NCBI RefSeq assembly: GCF_000760035.1
Contig: NZ_JNAO01000012.1
Coordinates: 1 to 64,000 of the forward strand
DNA length: 64,000 nt
Source: Prochlorococcus marinus str. MIT 9314
GTDB taxonomy: Bacteria > Cyanobacteriota > Cyanobacteriia > PCC-6307 > Cyanobiaceae
Reading direction: 5' to 3'
The translations under genes were made by a program, and so were the position numbers. Positions 29,133 to 39,797 of this stretch are shown here, piece after piece. Every line of letters begins with the position of its first letter. Position 1 is the stretch's first letter. The notes under the pieces were generated by a model. The model had not been told where the DNA came from. It searched no databases and saw nothing but the letters and a program-made list of their open reading frames with translations.

Positions 29133-29525
29133 ATGTTAAATTTTTTCGCAATTTTACTTATTATTTTTATAGGAATATTACTTCTAGTTTTTAAAAAAAG
29201 AAGCTTTAAAAAGTTAATAAATCAAAGCAATTTAAATTCCATTAAATTAAAGAAAAATAAAAAAAGCAATAATAAATTTCTATCTAAAAAAAATAGTTAT
29301 TTTTATAATCATGAAGAAAAAAAGTACTCAGTATTTTATAAAAATTCTCAAAGAAATAAAATGATTAGTTTTTTTCAGGGTGATACAGAAAATAAATTAA
29401 AGGCATTAAAAATTGCGGAAGAATTGGCTGATAAATCAACATTACCGATTTTACGAAAAGGCTTAAGAGATATTTCTCCTGAAGTCGTTGAAATTTCAGC
29501 TTTATTAATAAGACAGTTCAAGTAA
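29133..29525 (+). CDS. Membrane-anchored small protein with HEAT-repeat-like C-terminus
   Basis: Not recognised as a named family. The 130-residue product starts with one hydrophobic helix (residues 2-19, FFAILLIIFIGILLLVF), followed by a highly basic Lys/Asn linker (20-85). The C-terminal 45 residues resemble one HEAT/ARM-type repeat pair: KLKALKIAEELADKSTLPIL, then RKGLRDISPEVVEISALLIR. This suggests a membrane-tethered protein-binding module. It diverges from psaI across 92 bp and converges with the GT2 gene with a 4-bp gap. The PSI neighbourhood may be coincidental. Confidence 0.65.
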   Translation: MLNFFAILLIIFIGILLLVFKKRSFKKLINQSNLNSIKLKKNKKSNNKFLSKKNSYFYNHEEKKYSVFYKNSQRNKMISFFQGDTENKLKALKIAEELADKSTLPILRKGLRDISPEVVEISALLIRQFK

Positions 29526-29529
29526 AAAA

Positions 29530-30492
29530 TTAATTTTGCTTAGCGCTGTTTATTGATCTAATTCTATAAATTGGACGACTTTGACTTTCATGATATGTCC
29601 TAATTAAAAGTTCGCTCAATAATCCAAAGCTAAATAATTGAACACCAGCAATTCCTAATATTAATGCAAACATCAGCAACGGACGATTTCCAATATCCTC
29701 ACCCATTATTTTCAAAACTATCAAATAAGAACTTATCGCAAGGCTAAAGAAAATACTTATAATTCCAACAAAACCAAACCCATACATCGGTCTTGTTAAA
29801 AATTTAGTCATAAACCAAACAGTTAGTAAATCCATTAAAACTCTAAAAGTTCTATCAATTCCATATTTACTAGATCCATATTGCCTGCTCCTATGATTTA
29901 CTTTAATTTCTTTGATTCTTGCACCTTCAATATTTGCCAAAACGGGCAAAAATCTGTGAAGTTCCCCATATAACTTTATATCTTCAATTATTTCTTTCTT
30001 AAACGCTTTTAATGAGCAACCATAGTCATGCAACTTCAAACCTGTTACGCGAGCTATTAACTTATTCGCTATTTTTGATGGTATCTTTCTATTAATTAAT
30101 TTATCTTTTCTATCAAACCTCCAACCACAAACCAAATCATAACCATTATTAATTTCTGAAATTAATAAAGGAATATCATTTGGATCATTCTGTAAATCAC
30201 CATCCAAAGTAATCACAATATCGCCCTTAGAATTATCAAAGCCAGCTGACATGGCTGCAGTTTGACCATAATTTTTGCGAAGGGAAATTACTGACAATTC
30301 TTTTATTTTGAGAGTTAGTTCTTTCAATACTTGATGAGTATTATCTTTAGAACCATCATTTACAACAATCAATTCAAAATTAAATTTATGAGAAGACATT
30401 ACATTTATAACTTCATCCAATAAAAGATCAATACTCTCGCTTTCATTGAAAACAGGGATGATAATAGAAATTAATTGTTTTATATCTGACAT
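29530..30492 (-). CDS. Family 2 glycosyltransferase, GtrB/DPM1-like, membrane bound
   Basis: The 320-residue protein opens with LISIIIPVFNESESIDLLL, has the nucleotide-sugar DxD region ITLDGDLQNDP near residue 95, and LHDYGCSLKAFKKEI plus RQYGSSKYG. It ends with two hydrophobic segments in about 230-300. This is the architecture of polyprenyl-phosphate glucosyl/mannosyltransferases such as GtrB, which charge the lipid carrier used by ArnT/GT83-type enzymes. It might supply the GT83-like protein near position 3000, but that link is inferred. It lies between psaLI and psaAB with unrelated function. Confidence 0.88.
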   Translation of the reverse strand: MSDIKQLISIIIPVFNESESIDLLLDEVINVMSSHKFNFELIVVNDGSKDNTHQVLKELTLKIKELSVISLRKNYGQTAAMSAGFDNSKGDIVITLDGDLQNDPNDIPLLISEINNGYDLVCGWRFDRKDKLINRKIPSKIANKLIARVTGLKLHDYGCSLKAFKKEIIEDIKLYGELHRFLPVLANIEGARIKEIKVNHRSRQYGSSKYGIDRTFRVLMDLLTVWFMTKFLTRPMYGFGFVGIISIFFSLAISSYLIVLKIMGEDIGNRPLLMFALILGIAGVQLFSFGLLSELLIRTYHESQSRPIYRIRSINSAKQN

Positions 30493-30545
30493 TTATATCT
30501 AATAATAATTACACAATTTTAACTTAATTTAGAACATTAAAATTA

Positions 30546-30577
30546 AACAAAAAAAATCACCACAAACGTGGTGATTT
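30546..30577 (-). terminator. Rho-independent terminator of psaAB
   Basis: The plus strand shows AAATCACCAC (30554-30563), loop AAAC, and GTGGTGATTT (30568-30577), a perfect 10-bp stem. Read on the minus strand the hairpin is followed by a run of eight T (30546-30553 region, one interruption beyond). It lies 19 bp after the psaB stop. This is the clearest intrinsic terminator in the window. Confidence 0.9.
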
Positions 30578-30595
30578 AAATTATTTAAGCGGAAT

Positions 30596-32824
30596 TTAAC
30601 CAAACTTACCTGAAGTGGAAGCGATAACAAATGCCCCGAATGTAAGTATGTTTCCAATCGTGAAATGTGCTAGTCCGACTAATCTAGCTTGAACAATTGA
30701 AAGTGCAACTGGCTTATCTCTCCAGCCAACAAGGTTAGCAATTGGAGTACGCTGATGTGCCCAAACTAATGTTTCAATTAATTCTTGCCAGTAACCACGC
30801 CATGATATTAGGAACATGAAACCAGTAGCCCAAACTAAGTGACCGAATAGGAACATCCAAGCCCAAGGAGATAGAGAATTAACTCCAAATGGATTATATC
30901 CATTAATAAGTTGAGCGGAGTTTAACCAGAGATAATCTCTGAACCAACCCATTAGATAAGTTCCTGATTCGTTAAATTGTGCTACGTTACCCTGCCAAAT
31001 TGCTAGGTGTTTCCAATGCCAGTAGAAAGTTACCCATGCTATTAAATTTAACGCCCAGAACATAGCTAAGTACATAGCGTCCCAAGATGAACTATCACAA
31101 GTACCTCCACGTCCGGGTCCATCGCAAGGAAAAGCATAACCTAAATCTTTCTTATCAGGAATTAGTTTTGTTCCTCTAGCATCAAGTGCACCTTTGATAA
31201 GGATTAAAGCGGTTGTATGAAGACCTAAAGCGATAGCGTGATGAACTAAGAAATCTGCAGGACCAATAGGTAAGAAAGCACTTAATGCATCTTGTCTATT
31301 AATCAGATCCATCCAGTAATGATTACCTGGTAGTGAATTAGCAGCGAGACTTGCTGAACTTGTAGGATCAGATAATAGAGCGTTAAAGCCGTACATCATC
31401 TTACCTTGAGCAGCTTGAACAAATTGAGCAAATACCGGCTCAATTAGGATTTGCTTTTCAGGATTACCAAAAGCTACAACAACATCGTTATGAACATAAA
31501 TTCCAAGAGTATGGAATCCAAGCAACATTGTTACCCAACTAAGGTGACTGATCAAAGCTTCCTTTGTTCCAAGCACTCTTGCTAATACATTATCTTTGTT
31601 TAATTCTGGGTCGTAATCTCTAACAAAGAAAATAGCACCGTGTGCAAAAGCACCAACCATCAAAAACATTGCTATGTACTGATGATGACTATATAAAGCA
31701 GATTGCGTAGTGTAGTCCCTTGCAATGAAAGCATAAGAGGGAAGTGCACCCATATGTTGCGCCACTAGAGAAGTTGCTACACCAAGTGATGCTAATGCTA
31801 GTCCCAGTTGGAAATGTAATGAGTTATTTACTGTTTCATATATTCCATCGTGGTTAATTCCGAAACTACCTTTATGAGGATCATTAGGGTGTCTTGTATT
31901 ATGAGCTTCTGTAATTTCTTTGAGGCTATGACCAATACCGAAGGTATTTCTATACATATGACCAGCAATTACGAAAACTGTTCCAATAGCGATATGATGA
32001 TGCGCAATGTCAGTAAGCCATAATGCTTCACTTTGAGGATGAAGACCACCTAAGAAAGTAAAGATTGCTGTACCAGCTCCCTCAGCTGTTCCAAACACCT
32101 GATCTAGAGAATCAGGATTTTGGGCATATGCACCCCAGTTTAAAGTAAAGAAAGGAGCTAATCCCGCAGGGTGTGGAAGTACTGTTAACCAGTTATCCCA
32201 ACCTACATGCTGACCTCTTGATTCAGGTATGGCAACATGAACCAAATGACCTGTCCAAGCAATACTACTGAAACCAAATAAAACAGCTAAGTGATGATTT
32301 AATCTTGATTCTGCATTTTTAAACCAAGCTAGAGAAGGTCTGAATTTTGGTTGTAAGTGTAACCAACCTGCAAACAGAGTCCAACAGGCCAAAATACTCA
32401 TGAATATTGAAGCTTGGAAGAGTTGCTCATTAGTTCTCATTCCAATTGTGTACCACCAATGGTAGAGACCTGAATAAGCTATGTTTACTGGACCACTAGC
32501 TCCAGCTTGTGTCATTGCTTCTGTGATACCAGATCCAAAATGTGGGTCCCAAATAGCATGAGCTATAGGACGAACGTGAGTTGGATCAAGTACAAACTGC
32601 TCGAAGTTACCTTGCCAGGCGATATGAAATAAGTTACCAGCTACCCAAAGAGCGATTATTGCTAGATGACCAAAATGTGTGGAGAAAAGCTTCTGATAAA
32701 GCTTTTCTTCGGTCATACCATCATGACTTTCAAAGTCGTGAGCGGTAGCTATTCCGTACCATATTCGTCGGGTTGTAGGGTCCTGAGCTAGACCCTGGTT
32801 AAATGATGGAAATTTTGTTGCCAT
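30596..32824 (-). CDS. psaB: Photosystem I P700 apoprotein A2 (PsaB)
   Basis: PsaB pairs with PsaA to hold P700, A0, A1 and half of the Fx cluster in the thylakoid. The 742-residue protein starts [16 protein letters not shown], has eleven hydrophobic helices with many antenna-chlorophyll histidines, and the Fx loop [12 protein letters not shown] with both ligating cysteines near 560-570. The C-terminus reads [18 protein letters not shown]. It follows psaA after 27 bp and ends at a strong terminator. No clear Shine-Dalgarno precedes the ATG, so translation may depend on psaA. Confidence 0.99.
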   Translation of the reverse strand: MATKFPSFNQGLAQDPTTRRIWYGIATAHDFESHDGMTEEKLYQKLFSTHFGHLAIIALWVAGNLFHIAWQGNFEQFVLDPTHVRPIAHAIWDPHFGSGITEAMTQAGASGPVNIAYSGLYHWWYTIGMRTNEQLFQASIFMSILACWTLFAGWLHLQPKFRPSLAWFKNAESRLNHHLAVLFGFSSIAWTGHLVHVAIPESRGQHVGWDNWLTVLPHPAGLAPFFTLNWGAYAQNPDSLDQVFGTAEGAGTAIFTFLGGLHPQSEALWLTDIAHHHIAIGTVFVIAGHMYRNTFGIGHSLKEITEAHNTRHPNDPHKGSFGINHDGIYETVNNSLHFQLGLALASLGVATSLVAQHMGALPSYAFIARDYTTQSALYSHHQYIAMFLMVGAFAHGAIFFVRDYDPELNKDNVLARVLGTKEALISHLSWVTMLLGFHTLGIYVHNDVVVAFGNPEKQILIEPVFAQFVQAAQGKMMYGFNALLSDPTSSASLAANSLPGNHYWMDLINRQDALSAFLPIGPADFLVHHAIALGLHTTALILIKGALDARGTKLIPDKKDLGYAFPCDGPGRGGTCDSSSWDAMYLAMFWALNLIAWVTFYWHWKHLAIWQGNVAQFNESGTYLMGWFRDYLWLNSAQLINGYNPFGVNSLSPWAWMFLFGHLVWATGFMFLISWRGYWQELIETLVWAHQRTPIANLVGWRDKPVALSIVQARLVGLAHFTIGNILTFGAFVIASTSGKFG

Positions 32825-32851
32825 TGTATTAAAAAGGAAAAGTTCAGGTAA

Positions 32852-35155
32852 TTAGCCCAGGCCGAAAAGGCGAGCGTGGAAGAAGGCCCATGTGGTAGCA
32901 ATACCACCGACAAGGAAGTGTGTTACACCTACTGCTCTACCTTGGGTGATAGATAAAGCTCTTGGTTGAATGGTTGGAGCAACTTTAAGTTTGTTATGTG
33001 CCCAAACAATTGATTCGAATAATTCTTGCCAATATCCCCTTCCACTAAAGAGGAACATTAAACTAAATGCCCAAATAAAGTGAGCTCCTAAGAACATCAA
33101 ACCGTACATGCTTATTGATTGACCATAACTTGTTAATACTTGAGAAGCTTGCGCCCAAAGGAAATCTCTTAACCAGCCATTAATAGTAATGGAACTTTGT
33201 GCGAAGTTACCACCAGTAAGTCCCCAAACATCACTCTGCATTTTCCAAGAGAAGTGGAAAATTACTATTGATAAACAGTTATACATCCAAAAAAGGGCTA
33301 AGAACACGTGGTCCCATGAAGAAACTTGACATGTACCACCTCTTCCAGGTCCATCACAAGGGAATCTAAATCCTAAAGAAGCTTTATCAGGGATCAACCT
33401 TGAACTTCTTGCATAAAGTACTCCTTTGAGAAGTATCAAAACAGTTACGTGGATTTGGAAAGCATGAATATGATGAATCATTAAATCAGCTGTCCCTAAT
33501 GGAATTGGAGCTATAGCAACCTTTCCACCCACTTCAATTAAGCTTCCGTTAAAAACTTCACTTAAAGCTTTGTGAGGTAAAGCTTCTGCAGTACCTGCTA
33601 AAAGAGAAGTTCCAACAGCAGATGCTTGAATACTCTGTACCCATTGAGCAAAAATTGGCTGAAGTTGGATTGCAGAATCACTAAACATATCTTGAGGTCT
33701 ACCCAAAGCTCTCATAGTATCGTTGTGAATGTAGAGTCCAAAGCTATGGAATCCTAACCACATACATACCCAGTTCAAGTGACTAATTAAGGCATCTCTT
33801 GCTTTAAGGATTCTGTCTAAAACGTTATCAATATGTTTTGCTGGATCATAATCTCTAACCATTGCAATTCCAGCATGGGCGCCTGCACCTACTATGAATA
33901 ATCCACCTATCCACATGTGATGAGTAAATAATCCAAGAACTGTCATGTAGTCAGTAGCTATATATGGATATGGAGGCATCGCATACATATGATGAGATAC
34001 AAGTATGCTTATCGATCCAAGCATTGCTAGGTTTACTGCAAGCTGGGCATGTCTACTTTCTGCCATGAACTCAAAAAGACCTTGATGACCTTTAGGAGCA
34101 GGAAATAATATTGGGTCTCCCTGCTGTGAATCTAATATTTCTTTCATACTATGACCAATACCGTAATTGGTCCTATACATGTGACCACCAATGATTGCTA
34201 TTACACCAAAAGCTAAGTGATGATGTGAAACATCAGTCATCCATAAACTTCCTGTAACAGGGTTAAGTCCACCTTTGAAGGTAAGAAAATCTGAGAAAGC
34301 TAACCAATTTAAACTAAAGAAATTACCTGTACCACTTGCTAATCCTGGAAATATCTGACCGATGATTTGTGGATCACAGAGTTGATGCGGCATAGGCATA
34401 TCTGCAATAGTTGCTATTTCTTTACCATTGATAACTAAAGGAGAGCCTGCATCAATTGCATCTAAGAGAGCTGCAGTAGGAGCTCCGATATGAATACAAT
34501 GACCAGCCCATGCTAAAGATCCTAATCCTACTAAACCAGCTATATGGTGGTTAAGCATAGACTCAATATCTTGGAACCACTCCATTTTTGGAGCTGCTTT
34601 GTGATAATGAAAGATTCCGGCATGAAGCATAAGTGCAGCCATTACTACAGCACCAATTGCTAAAGCCATCAGTTCACTTTCATTAGTTATTCCCCATGCT
34701 CGCCACATGTGGAAAATTCCAGAACTGATTTGAATTCCGTTGTAGTTAGCTCCAAGATCAGCATTAAGCATTTCTTGACCAACAATTGCCCATACTTGCT
34801 GAGCTCCGGGCTTGACATGAGTTGGATCGGCTAACCAACCTGAATAATTAGAAAATCTTGCTCCATGGAAAAATGCAGCACTCATCCATATAAAAATGAC
34901 TGCAAGATGTCCAAAATGAGCTGAAAAGATTTTTCTTGTTGCTTCTTCAGCATCGCCTGTATGCACATCGAAATCATGTGCATCAGCATGCAAATTCCAG
35001 ATCCAAGTTGTAGTTTTTGGACCTTTAGATAATTTACTTGACCAGAAACCTGGCTTATCTAATTTGGCAAAATCAATTGGTCTTGGATCGGCCTTGACAG
35101 GATCCTCCAAAACTTTTTTGTTTTTTTCTCCACTTTCTGGTGGGCTGATGGTCAT
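32852..35155 (-). CDS. psaA: Photosystem I P700 apoprotein A1 (PsaA)
   Basis: PsaA is the first large PSI core subunit. The 767-residue protein has an N-terminal soluble part containing [15 protein letters not shown], eleven hydrophobic segments and the Fx loop [18 protein letters not shown] near 590-600 with its two cysteines. It ends [15 protein letters not shown] Shine-Dalgarno-like GAGGTG precedes the ATG. The 333-bp upstream gap should hold its light-regulated promoter. Confidence 0.99.
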   Translation of the reverse strand: MTISPPESGEKNKKVLEDPVKADPRPIDFAKLDKPGFWSSKLSKGPKTTTWIWNLHADAHDFDVHTGDAEEATRKIFSAHFGHLAVIFIWMSAAFFHGARFSNYSGWLADPTHVKPGAQQVWAIVGQEMLNADLGANYNGIQISSGIFHMWRAWGITNESELMALAIGAVVMAALMLHAGIFHYHKAAPKMEWFQDIESMLNHHIAGLVGLGSLAWAGHCIHIGAPTAALLDAIDAGSPLVINGKEIATIADMPMPHQLCDPQIIGQIFPGLASGTGNFFSLNWLAFSDFLTFKGGLNPVTGSLWMTDVSHHHLAFGVIAIIGGHMYRTNYGIGHSMKEILDSQQGDPILFPAPKGHQGLFEFMAESRHAQLAVNLAMLGSISILVSHHMYAMPPYPYIATDYMTVLGLFTHHMWIGGLFIVGAGAHAGIAMVRDYDPAKHIDNVLDRILKARDALISHLNWVCMWLGFHSFGLYIHNDTMRALGRPQDMFSDSAIQLQPIFAQWVQSIQASAVGTSLLAGTAEALPHKALSEVFNGSLIEVGGKVAIAPIPLGTADLMIHHIHAFQIHVTVLILLKGVLYARSSRLIPDKASLGFRFPCDGPGRGGTCQVSSWDHVFLALFWMYNCLSIVIFHFSWKMQSDVWGLTGGNFAQSSITINGWLRDFLWAQASQVLTSYGQSISMYGLMFLGAHFIWAFSLMFLFSGRGYWQELFESIVWAHNKLKVAPTIQPRALSITQGRAVGVTHFLVGGIATTWAFFHARLFGLG

Positions 35156-35488
35156 CTAGCACCTCGAAAATAATTGACATTAAAGCCGATTGATCGGATC
35201 TTGAACTTATTTTTAATGATAATGTTCAAGAAAACGAATCCCTCGAAACTTTTGATATTCGTTTCAAAAATAATAAGGCAAAGATTCTTTCGTTATGCAT
35301 TAACGTAACAAATGTTCTAATGATTGTTACTATATGAATATTTTGTTAAATTCTAGTCTATGACATAATTATGGGTATTTCTACTTAAATTTAATATAAA
35401 TTTCTTAAATTTTTTTTTATATTTCAAAGAAAATTTTTAAATCAATCGGCAGGATATAATTTCAATATAACTATCAATAGTTTCTGAT
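35156..35488. promoter_or_regulatory. Divergent psaA / cbiG-cobJ promoter region
   Basis: 333 bp without a gene. On the plus side a perfect TATAAT at 35455-35460 lies 28 bp before the cbiG-cobJ start and is its likely -10. On the psaA side an interrupted palindrome CCGAT-TG-ATCGG sits at 35186-35197, inside the probable leader. I looked for paired GTTACA-type RpaB (HLR1) sites and found only half-matches. The rest is A/T-rich with no further evident element. Confidence 0.5.
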
Positions 35489-37291
35489 TTGAAAGGAATT
35501 GCTATAGGTCTATCTAATAATTCAAGAGAAATTTTAAAAAGGCTTAAAAAAACAGAATTTGTCAAAGATATATACATTGCAGGTTCTTCAAAAGATAATG
35601 GAGAGGAAAATGAACTTATTCAAGTTCAAAAACCAAGAGAAATCTTACTTAAAAAATGGCAGGAGATAGATTTAATAATCTTTATAGGCTCCATTGCTGC
35701 ATCAATACGCATAATAAATTCTTTTTTAACCTCTAAAGATAAAGATCCTGGTGTAATAGTAATAGATAACAAATGTTCCAAAATAGTTCCTTTAATTGGC
35801 TTACATCAGTCAAATACACAAAATATTGCATTTCAAATTGCTAATTTGCTTGGTGGCGAAATAATAGAAACTAATAATTCAAATAATCAACGCTTCTTAA
35901 ATCTTGATGCATTTGGGAATCAATGGGGTTGGGAAAGATCTGGCAACATAAAAGCTTGGTCAAAATTAGTAATTAAACAAGCTAATAACCAAAAAATATT
36001 TTGCAAACAATCATCTGGTAATAGCTTATGGAAAAATTCAGAATCAGGTGGGTTTATCAATCAAATTAATGAAAAAGAAATTGAAAAACCAGAATCAACA
36101 TTTCATGTGAGTATATTCGAAAATAATGAAACAACTTGGAACCCGCCAGTATTATGGATTGGTATTGGATGTGAAAGAAATACAAGCAAAGAATTAATAA
36201 CAAATTCTTTAAATAATTTTTTTGAGTCAGGAGATTTATCACAGCAATCAATCGCGGGATTTGCAACCATTGATATCAAAAAAGATGAGAAAGGAATTTT
36301 AGAACTTGCTGAAGAAAAAAACTTGCCTATAAAGTTTTTTAGTAAAGAAGATCTTTCAAAAATAATTGTTCCAAATCCATCAAATGTTGTGAAAAATGAA
36401 ATTGGCACCGCTTCTGTAGCGGAAGCCTCTTGCTTACTCGCAGCAGGAGAAGAATCAAAATTATTAGAAGAAAAAAGAATTTTTAAAAATCAATCTGGGG
36501 CAGTAACTATCGCTGTAGCAGAATCGAAAAATCAATATAATCCAACCCACGGCGAAATCCACATTATTGGAAGTGGGCCTGGTGATATCTCCTTCCTAAC
36601 CAGTGATGCAAGAAAAGCACTTTCAAGATGTACTATTTGGATCGGTTACAAAATGTATTTAGATTTAATTAAGTCCTTAAAAAGGAGTGACCAAGTTTTA
36701 ATTGAAAGTAAACTTACTGAAGAAAAAGAGAGATGCAGTAAAGCAATTAAACTAGCTGAGGAAGGAATAAAAGTGGCTTTAATTTCTTCAGGTGAATCTG
36801 GATTTTATGGCATGGCAGGTTTACTTTTAGAATTACTTCAAAAAATCAAAAAAGAATATAGACCTTACTTTGAAATCCATCCAGGTATAAGTAGTGTTCA
36901 ATTAGCTGCTGCGATTAGTGGAGCACCACTAATGAATGACTTTTGTTCAGTAAGCTTAAGCGATAAATTAACTCCATGGTCTTTAATTGAAAAAAGAATT
37001 GAAGGAGCCCTTGTGGGTGACTTTGTAATAGCTTTATTTAATCCTCAATCCATTGAAAGAAATTGGCAGCTAAAAAGTGTAATAGATATATGTTTACAAT
37101 CTAGGCATGGTGATACTCCAGTTTTATTAGCCAGACAAGTAGGGAGAGAAAATCAAACCAAACAATTTTTTACTTTAAAAACCATTCCTTTTAAAGAGAT
37201 TGATATGTTATCAATCATTATTATTGGAAATTCTCAAACAACCTTAGTTGACGAAATATTTCTCACTCCCAGAGGATATTTACAAAATTAA
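35489..37291 (+). CDS. cobJ: CbiG-CobJ fusion, cobalamin ring contraction (precorrin-3B C17-methyltransferase)
   Basis: Two B12-pathway domains are fused in 600 residues. Residues 1-350 resemble CbiG (KGIAIGLSNNSREIL, LIIFIGSIAASIRI, then IGIGCERNTSKELI and GTASVAEASCLLAAG), which opens the delta-lactone of cobalt-precorrin-5A. Residues 350-600 are a SAM-dependent tetrapyrrole methylase (IHIIGSGPGDISFLT, ISSGESGFYGMAGLLLEL, VGDFVIALFNPQS), the CobJ/CbiH ring-contraction enzyme. The fusion is usual in marine picocyanobacteria, which make pseudocobalamin. The start is TTG at 35489; no ATG exists upstream in frame near it. Confidence 0.92.
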   Translation: MKGIAIGLSNNSREILKRLKKTEFVKDIYIAGSSKDNGEENELIQVQKPREILLKKWQEIDLIIFIGSIAASIRIINSFLTSKDKDPGVIVIDNKCSKIVPLIGLHQSNTQNIAFQIANLLGGEIIETNNSNNQRFLNLDAFGNQWGWERSGNIKAWSKLVIKQANNQKIFCKQSSGNSLWKNSESGGFINQINEKEIEKPESTFHVSIFENNETTWNPPVLWIGIGCERNTSKELITNSLNNFFESGDLSQQSIAGFATIDIKKDEKGILELAEEKNLPIKFFSKEDLSKIIVPNPSNVVKNEIGTASVAEASCLLAAGEESKLLEEKRIFKNQSGAVTIAVAESKNQYNPTHGEIHIIGSGPGDISFLTSDARKALSRCTIWIGYKMYLDLIKSLKRSDQVLIESKLTEEKERCSKAIKLAEEGIKVALISSGESGFYGMAGLLLELLQKIKKEYRPYFEIHPGISSVQLAAAISGAPLMNDFCSVSLSDKLTPWSLIEKRIEGALVGDFVIALFNPQSIERNWQLKSVIDICLQSRHGDTPVLLARQVGRENQTKQFFTLKTIPFKEIDMLSIIIIGNSQTTLVDEIFLTPRGYLQN

Positions 37292-37386
37292 GTTTAGATA
37301 ATCCATAATTTTATAAATAAGTGTTTTTCTTTGCTTTTTCTTTATAAGAATACTAATCTTTTATAATAATGATGTAGGAAAATTAA

Positions 37387-38175
37387 TTGAAAAATATTGG
37401 TTTAATATTGTTTGACATTGATGGAGTAATTCGCAGCGTAGAAAATAGTTACAGACTTTCATTAAAAAAAACAGTTTACAAATTTTCCGGATGGGAGCCA
37501 AGTTATATAGATATTGATAATGCAAAAAATGAAGGGATCTGGAATAATGACTGGGATTTAAGTTTAGAACTTATAAGAAGATATATAAAAAAAGAGAACT
37601 TAAACCTTAAAATTCCTCCAAGAGAGGAGATAGTAAAATGTTTTGAAGAGTTTTACTTTGGCGGAGATCCAAATAAAGATAGTAAATACTGGTCTGGTTA
37701 TATAACGAATGAGGAATTATTAGTTGATAAAAAGTTTTTTGATTTAATTCAAGGTAATGGAATAATTTGGGGTTTTGTTAGTGGTGCAGAAACTGCTTCT
37801 GCAAAATTTGTTTTAGAAAAAAGACTTGGACTAAAATCACCACCATTAATATCTATGGGAGATGCCCCTGACAAGCCTGATCCTAAAGGTTTTATTAACT
37901 TATCAAAAAAGCTTATTGGAAATAAACTTGGCAAATCAAATATTCCCATTGCATATGTAGGAGATACTATTGCAGATATAAATACAGTTATAAACGCTAG
38001 AAAGGAAATACCATCTCAGAAATTCATAAGTATCGGAATAGCTCCCCCTCATTTACATTTAAATTCTCGATTAAAAGAACGTAATTCTTACGAAACAAAT
38101 CTTAGAGATGCAGGAGCTGACTTGATTTTAAATTCTATTTATGACCTTAAATATATTAATCTTGACTTGTTTTAA
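37387..38175 (+). CDS. HAD superfamily IA hydrolase (TIGR01548-like)
   Basis: The 262-residue protein carries HAD motif I LILFDIDGVIRSVENSYR, with both aspartates, motif II in FVSGAETASA, and the late acidic motif YVGDTIADI. A helical cap separates them. It resembles the cyanobacterial HAD subgroup of unknown substrate modelled as TIGR01548, from memory. The start appears to be TTG at 37387. The gene ends about 30 bp before the left boundary of the accessory cassette, so it marks the conserved flank there. Confidence 0.82.
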   Translation: MKNIGLILFDIDGVIRSVENSYRLSLKKTVYKFSGWEPSYIDIDNAKNEGIWNNDWDLSLELIRRYIKKENLNLKIPPREEIVKCFEEFYFGGDPNKDSKYWSGYITNEELLVDKKFFDLIQGNGIIWGFVSGAETASAKFVLEKRLGLKSPPLISMGDAPDKPDPKGFINLSKKLIGNKLGKSNIPIAYVGDTIADINTVINARKEIPSQKFISIGIAPPHLHLNSRLKERNSYETNLRDAGADLILNSIYDLKYINLDLF

Positions 38176-38469
38176 AACAAATATTAATTAAATATTTTCT
38201 AAATAAATCACAGAGGGAGTCCCAAGTAAGTAAACCTAAGCGAACACCCCTTATCTTATTTGAACTAATAGCTAAGAGATGGAAGTAAATTACCCACCAA
38301 TCCTTGAATATTACTTGAAGATTAGTAATTTATCGCTTCTTAATTATCAATTAGTAAATACAAATTTTAAGCAAAAGTATAAACATAATGTGTTAACTAA
38401 GAATTAGGTAATATTTTTCTTGATAGAATCACTTAACTGGTCTCATCATAATTTCATATTTAATTTTTT
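38176..38469. other. Left flank of the sulfotransferase cassette with tRNA-end-like and arm-like repeats
   Basis: This 294-bp non-coding gap holds three sequences that recur near tRNA-Ser at the far end of the cassette. They are AAATAAATCACAGAGGGAG (38201-38219), like AAATAATCACGGAGAGGGAG at 41694; ACCTAAGCGAACA (38234-38246), like ACCTCAGCGAACT at 41661; and TTACCCACCAAT (38290-38301), identical to 41559-41570. No ORF, tRNA or terminator with a GC stem is evident. Confidence 0.6.
38201..38219 (+). repeat. Candidate left attachment-site copy (tRNA-Ser end-like)
   Basis: AAATAAATCACAGAGGGAG aligns with the sequence spanning the tRNA-Ser 3' end (41694-41713) in the same orientation: AAATAA, TCAC and AGAGGGAG are identical, with one extra A and a missing GG in the middle. 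A distal fragment of a tRNA 3' end is what site-specific insertion leaves. The match is short and gapped, so it is a candidate only. Confidence 0.45.
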
Positions 38470-39444
38470 TTAGATAAGTTCTAAAGCATTTAAATAAAAA
38501 TATAAAGACATTGCTTTTTCTTTCAATTCTGTATCAATGTTGCATGGAGTATCTTTCTTTGATTCTCTAAATTCAAAATCATAAGGTTTCTCTAATTTCA
38601 CTAATTTTTGAATTTGGAACCAATAATCCTTGTTTAAACAGATTTTTTCATAAGAAATGAAATGAAAATTATCCTTATTTTTATAAGATTGAAAAGCATT
38701 ACTATAGGTGAGATACCATTGTTCAATCCAATGATTTATTTCTAAATCATCATAAAAATTTAGATTTTGATTGTGAATAGGAATGTAATTAGGACCAAAT
38801 TCTGTATGTCCAATCCATTTCATATATTTTGATGTAAACTTGTCATTTTTAGCGATGTCAATAAATTTTTTATGCTGAGTCAATAAAGAATATGCATGCT
38901 GTATGGGTTCTCTAAAAGGAATAAGTATCTTTGAGTTACTAAAAATAGAATTAATTAATTCAACTCTTTTAATATTTTGATTATTCTTACTAAGGTATCT
39001 TCCTTTTTTATACTTACGAAGAATATTTCCTACATAGACTCTAAACTTTTCTTCTAATTCCTCATAATCTTCCTCAGCAAAAGTTTTCCAAAATACCTCC
39101 TCAAATGCTTCTGGTGAATCTGTAGAGACTTTAATTCCATCTCCATGTGCTCTTTCCTTTAACTTCAAATCTTTATTTTTAAAAGTTATTTTAGACCAAA
39201 GATTGGGAGCGAGGACAAATGGCATATCAGCATAAGTGATAGATGCAAAAATATTTGACTTATAAATCGCATTCAATAAGATAGTTGTACCTGCCCGTGC
39301 TAAACCGGTAATAAAAATATGATCTTCAGTTTCACTCATAGAAGAAATATTTCTACTTTCAAAATCAAAGGTTGCTTCACGCATAAATTGCGATGAAAGA
39401 GCAAATTTATGCAACTTTTGTTCTAACCAAGAGTAATTATTCAT
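38470..39444 (-). CDS. PAPS-type sulfotransferase family protein
   Basis: The 324-residue protein has the 5'-phosphosulfate-binding P-loop HIFITGLARAGTTILLNAI at about residues 42-60 (R50, T53 and T54) and a 3'-phosphate-type element ILIPFREPIQHAYSLL near 175-190. A conserved acidic/His segment and a C-terminal W-rich region follow. It would transfer sulfate from PAPS to a carbohydrate or other hydroxyl. There is no membrane helix, so it is cytoplasmic. It is the last of four overlapping genes; its ATG overlaps the previous stop by 4 bp. The acceptor is unknown. Confidence 0.82.
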   Translation of the reverse strand: MNNYSWLEQKLHKFALSSQFMREATFDFESRNISSMSETEDHIFITGLARAGTTILLNAIYKSNIFASITYADMPFVLAPNLWSKITFKNKDLKLKERAHGDGIKVSTDSPEAFEEVFWKTFAEEDYEELEEKFRVYVGNILRKYKKGRYLSKNNQNIKRVELINSIFSNSKILIPFREPIQHAYSLLTQHKKFIDIAKNDKFTSKYMKWIGHTEFGPNYIPIHNQNLNFYDDLEINHWIEQWYLTYSNAFQSYKNKDNFHFISYEKICLNKDYWFQIQKLVKLEKPYDFEFRESKKDTPCNIDTELKEKAMSLYFYLNALELI

Positions 39445-39797
39445 TTAAATATTAGTTTTCTAATATAGGCATAAGTAAAAGAGATCAAAATAGATTCGAT
39501 TATTCCATTCCAAAACAATGTGAAAGCAAGAAATCCGCTAAACAAGTTATCTGCAATAACAAAGATAAAAATAACCAAAAATAGAATTAATATCATTTGC
39601 AGTGAATACATCATCATCTGCAATGAATATTTGGGAATAATATTTTCTTTCCAGTGATCACTGATATTTTTGTTCAATATAATAGCAATCGCTTTCTTGC
39701 TGGCTTTAATTGTAGAGTTGAATAAGCATAAATAATTTGACCTGATAAATATTTCAACAGTCAATAAACAAGTAATAAAAAGAATCAGATGGTTCAC
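39441..39797 (-). CDS. Small polytopic membrane protein of the sulfation cassette
   Basis: Not recognised. The 118-residue protein has about three hydrophobic helices: residues 3-18, a long one around 63-85 (MILILFLVIFIFVIADNLF) and one around 90-110. A basic interior loop contains STIKASKKAIAIILNKN. The layout somewhat recalls SxtJ-like small membrane proteins found beside sulfation or carbamoylation genes, but I cannot confirm that. It overlaps both neighbours by 4 bp (ATGA type), so it is translationally coupled. Confidence 0.65.
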   Translation of the reverse strand: MNHLILFITCLLTVEIFIRSNYLCLFNSTIKASKKAIAIILNKNISDHWKENIIPKYSLQMMMYSLQMILILFLVIFIFVIADNLFSGFLAFTLFWNGIIESILISFTYAYIRKLIFK

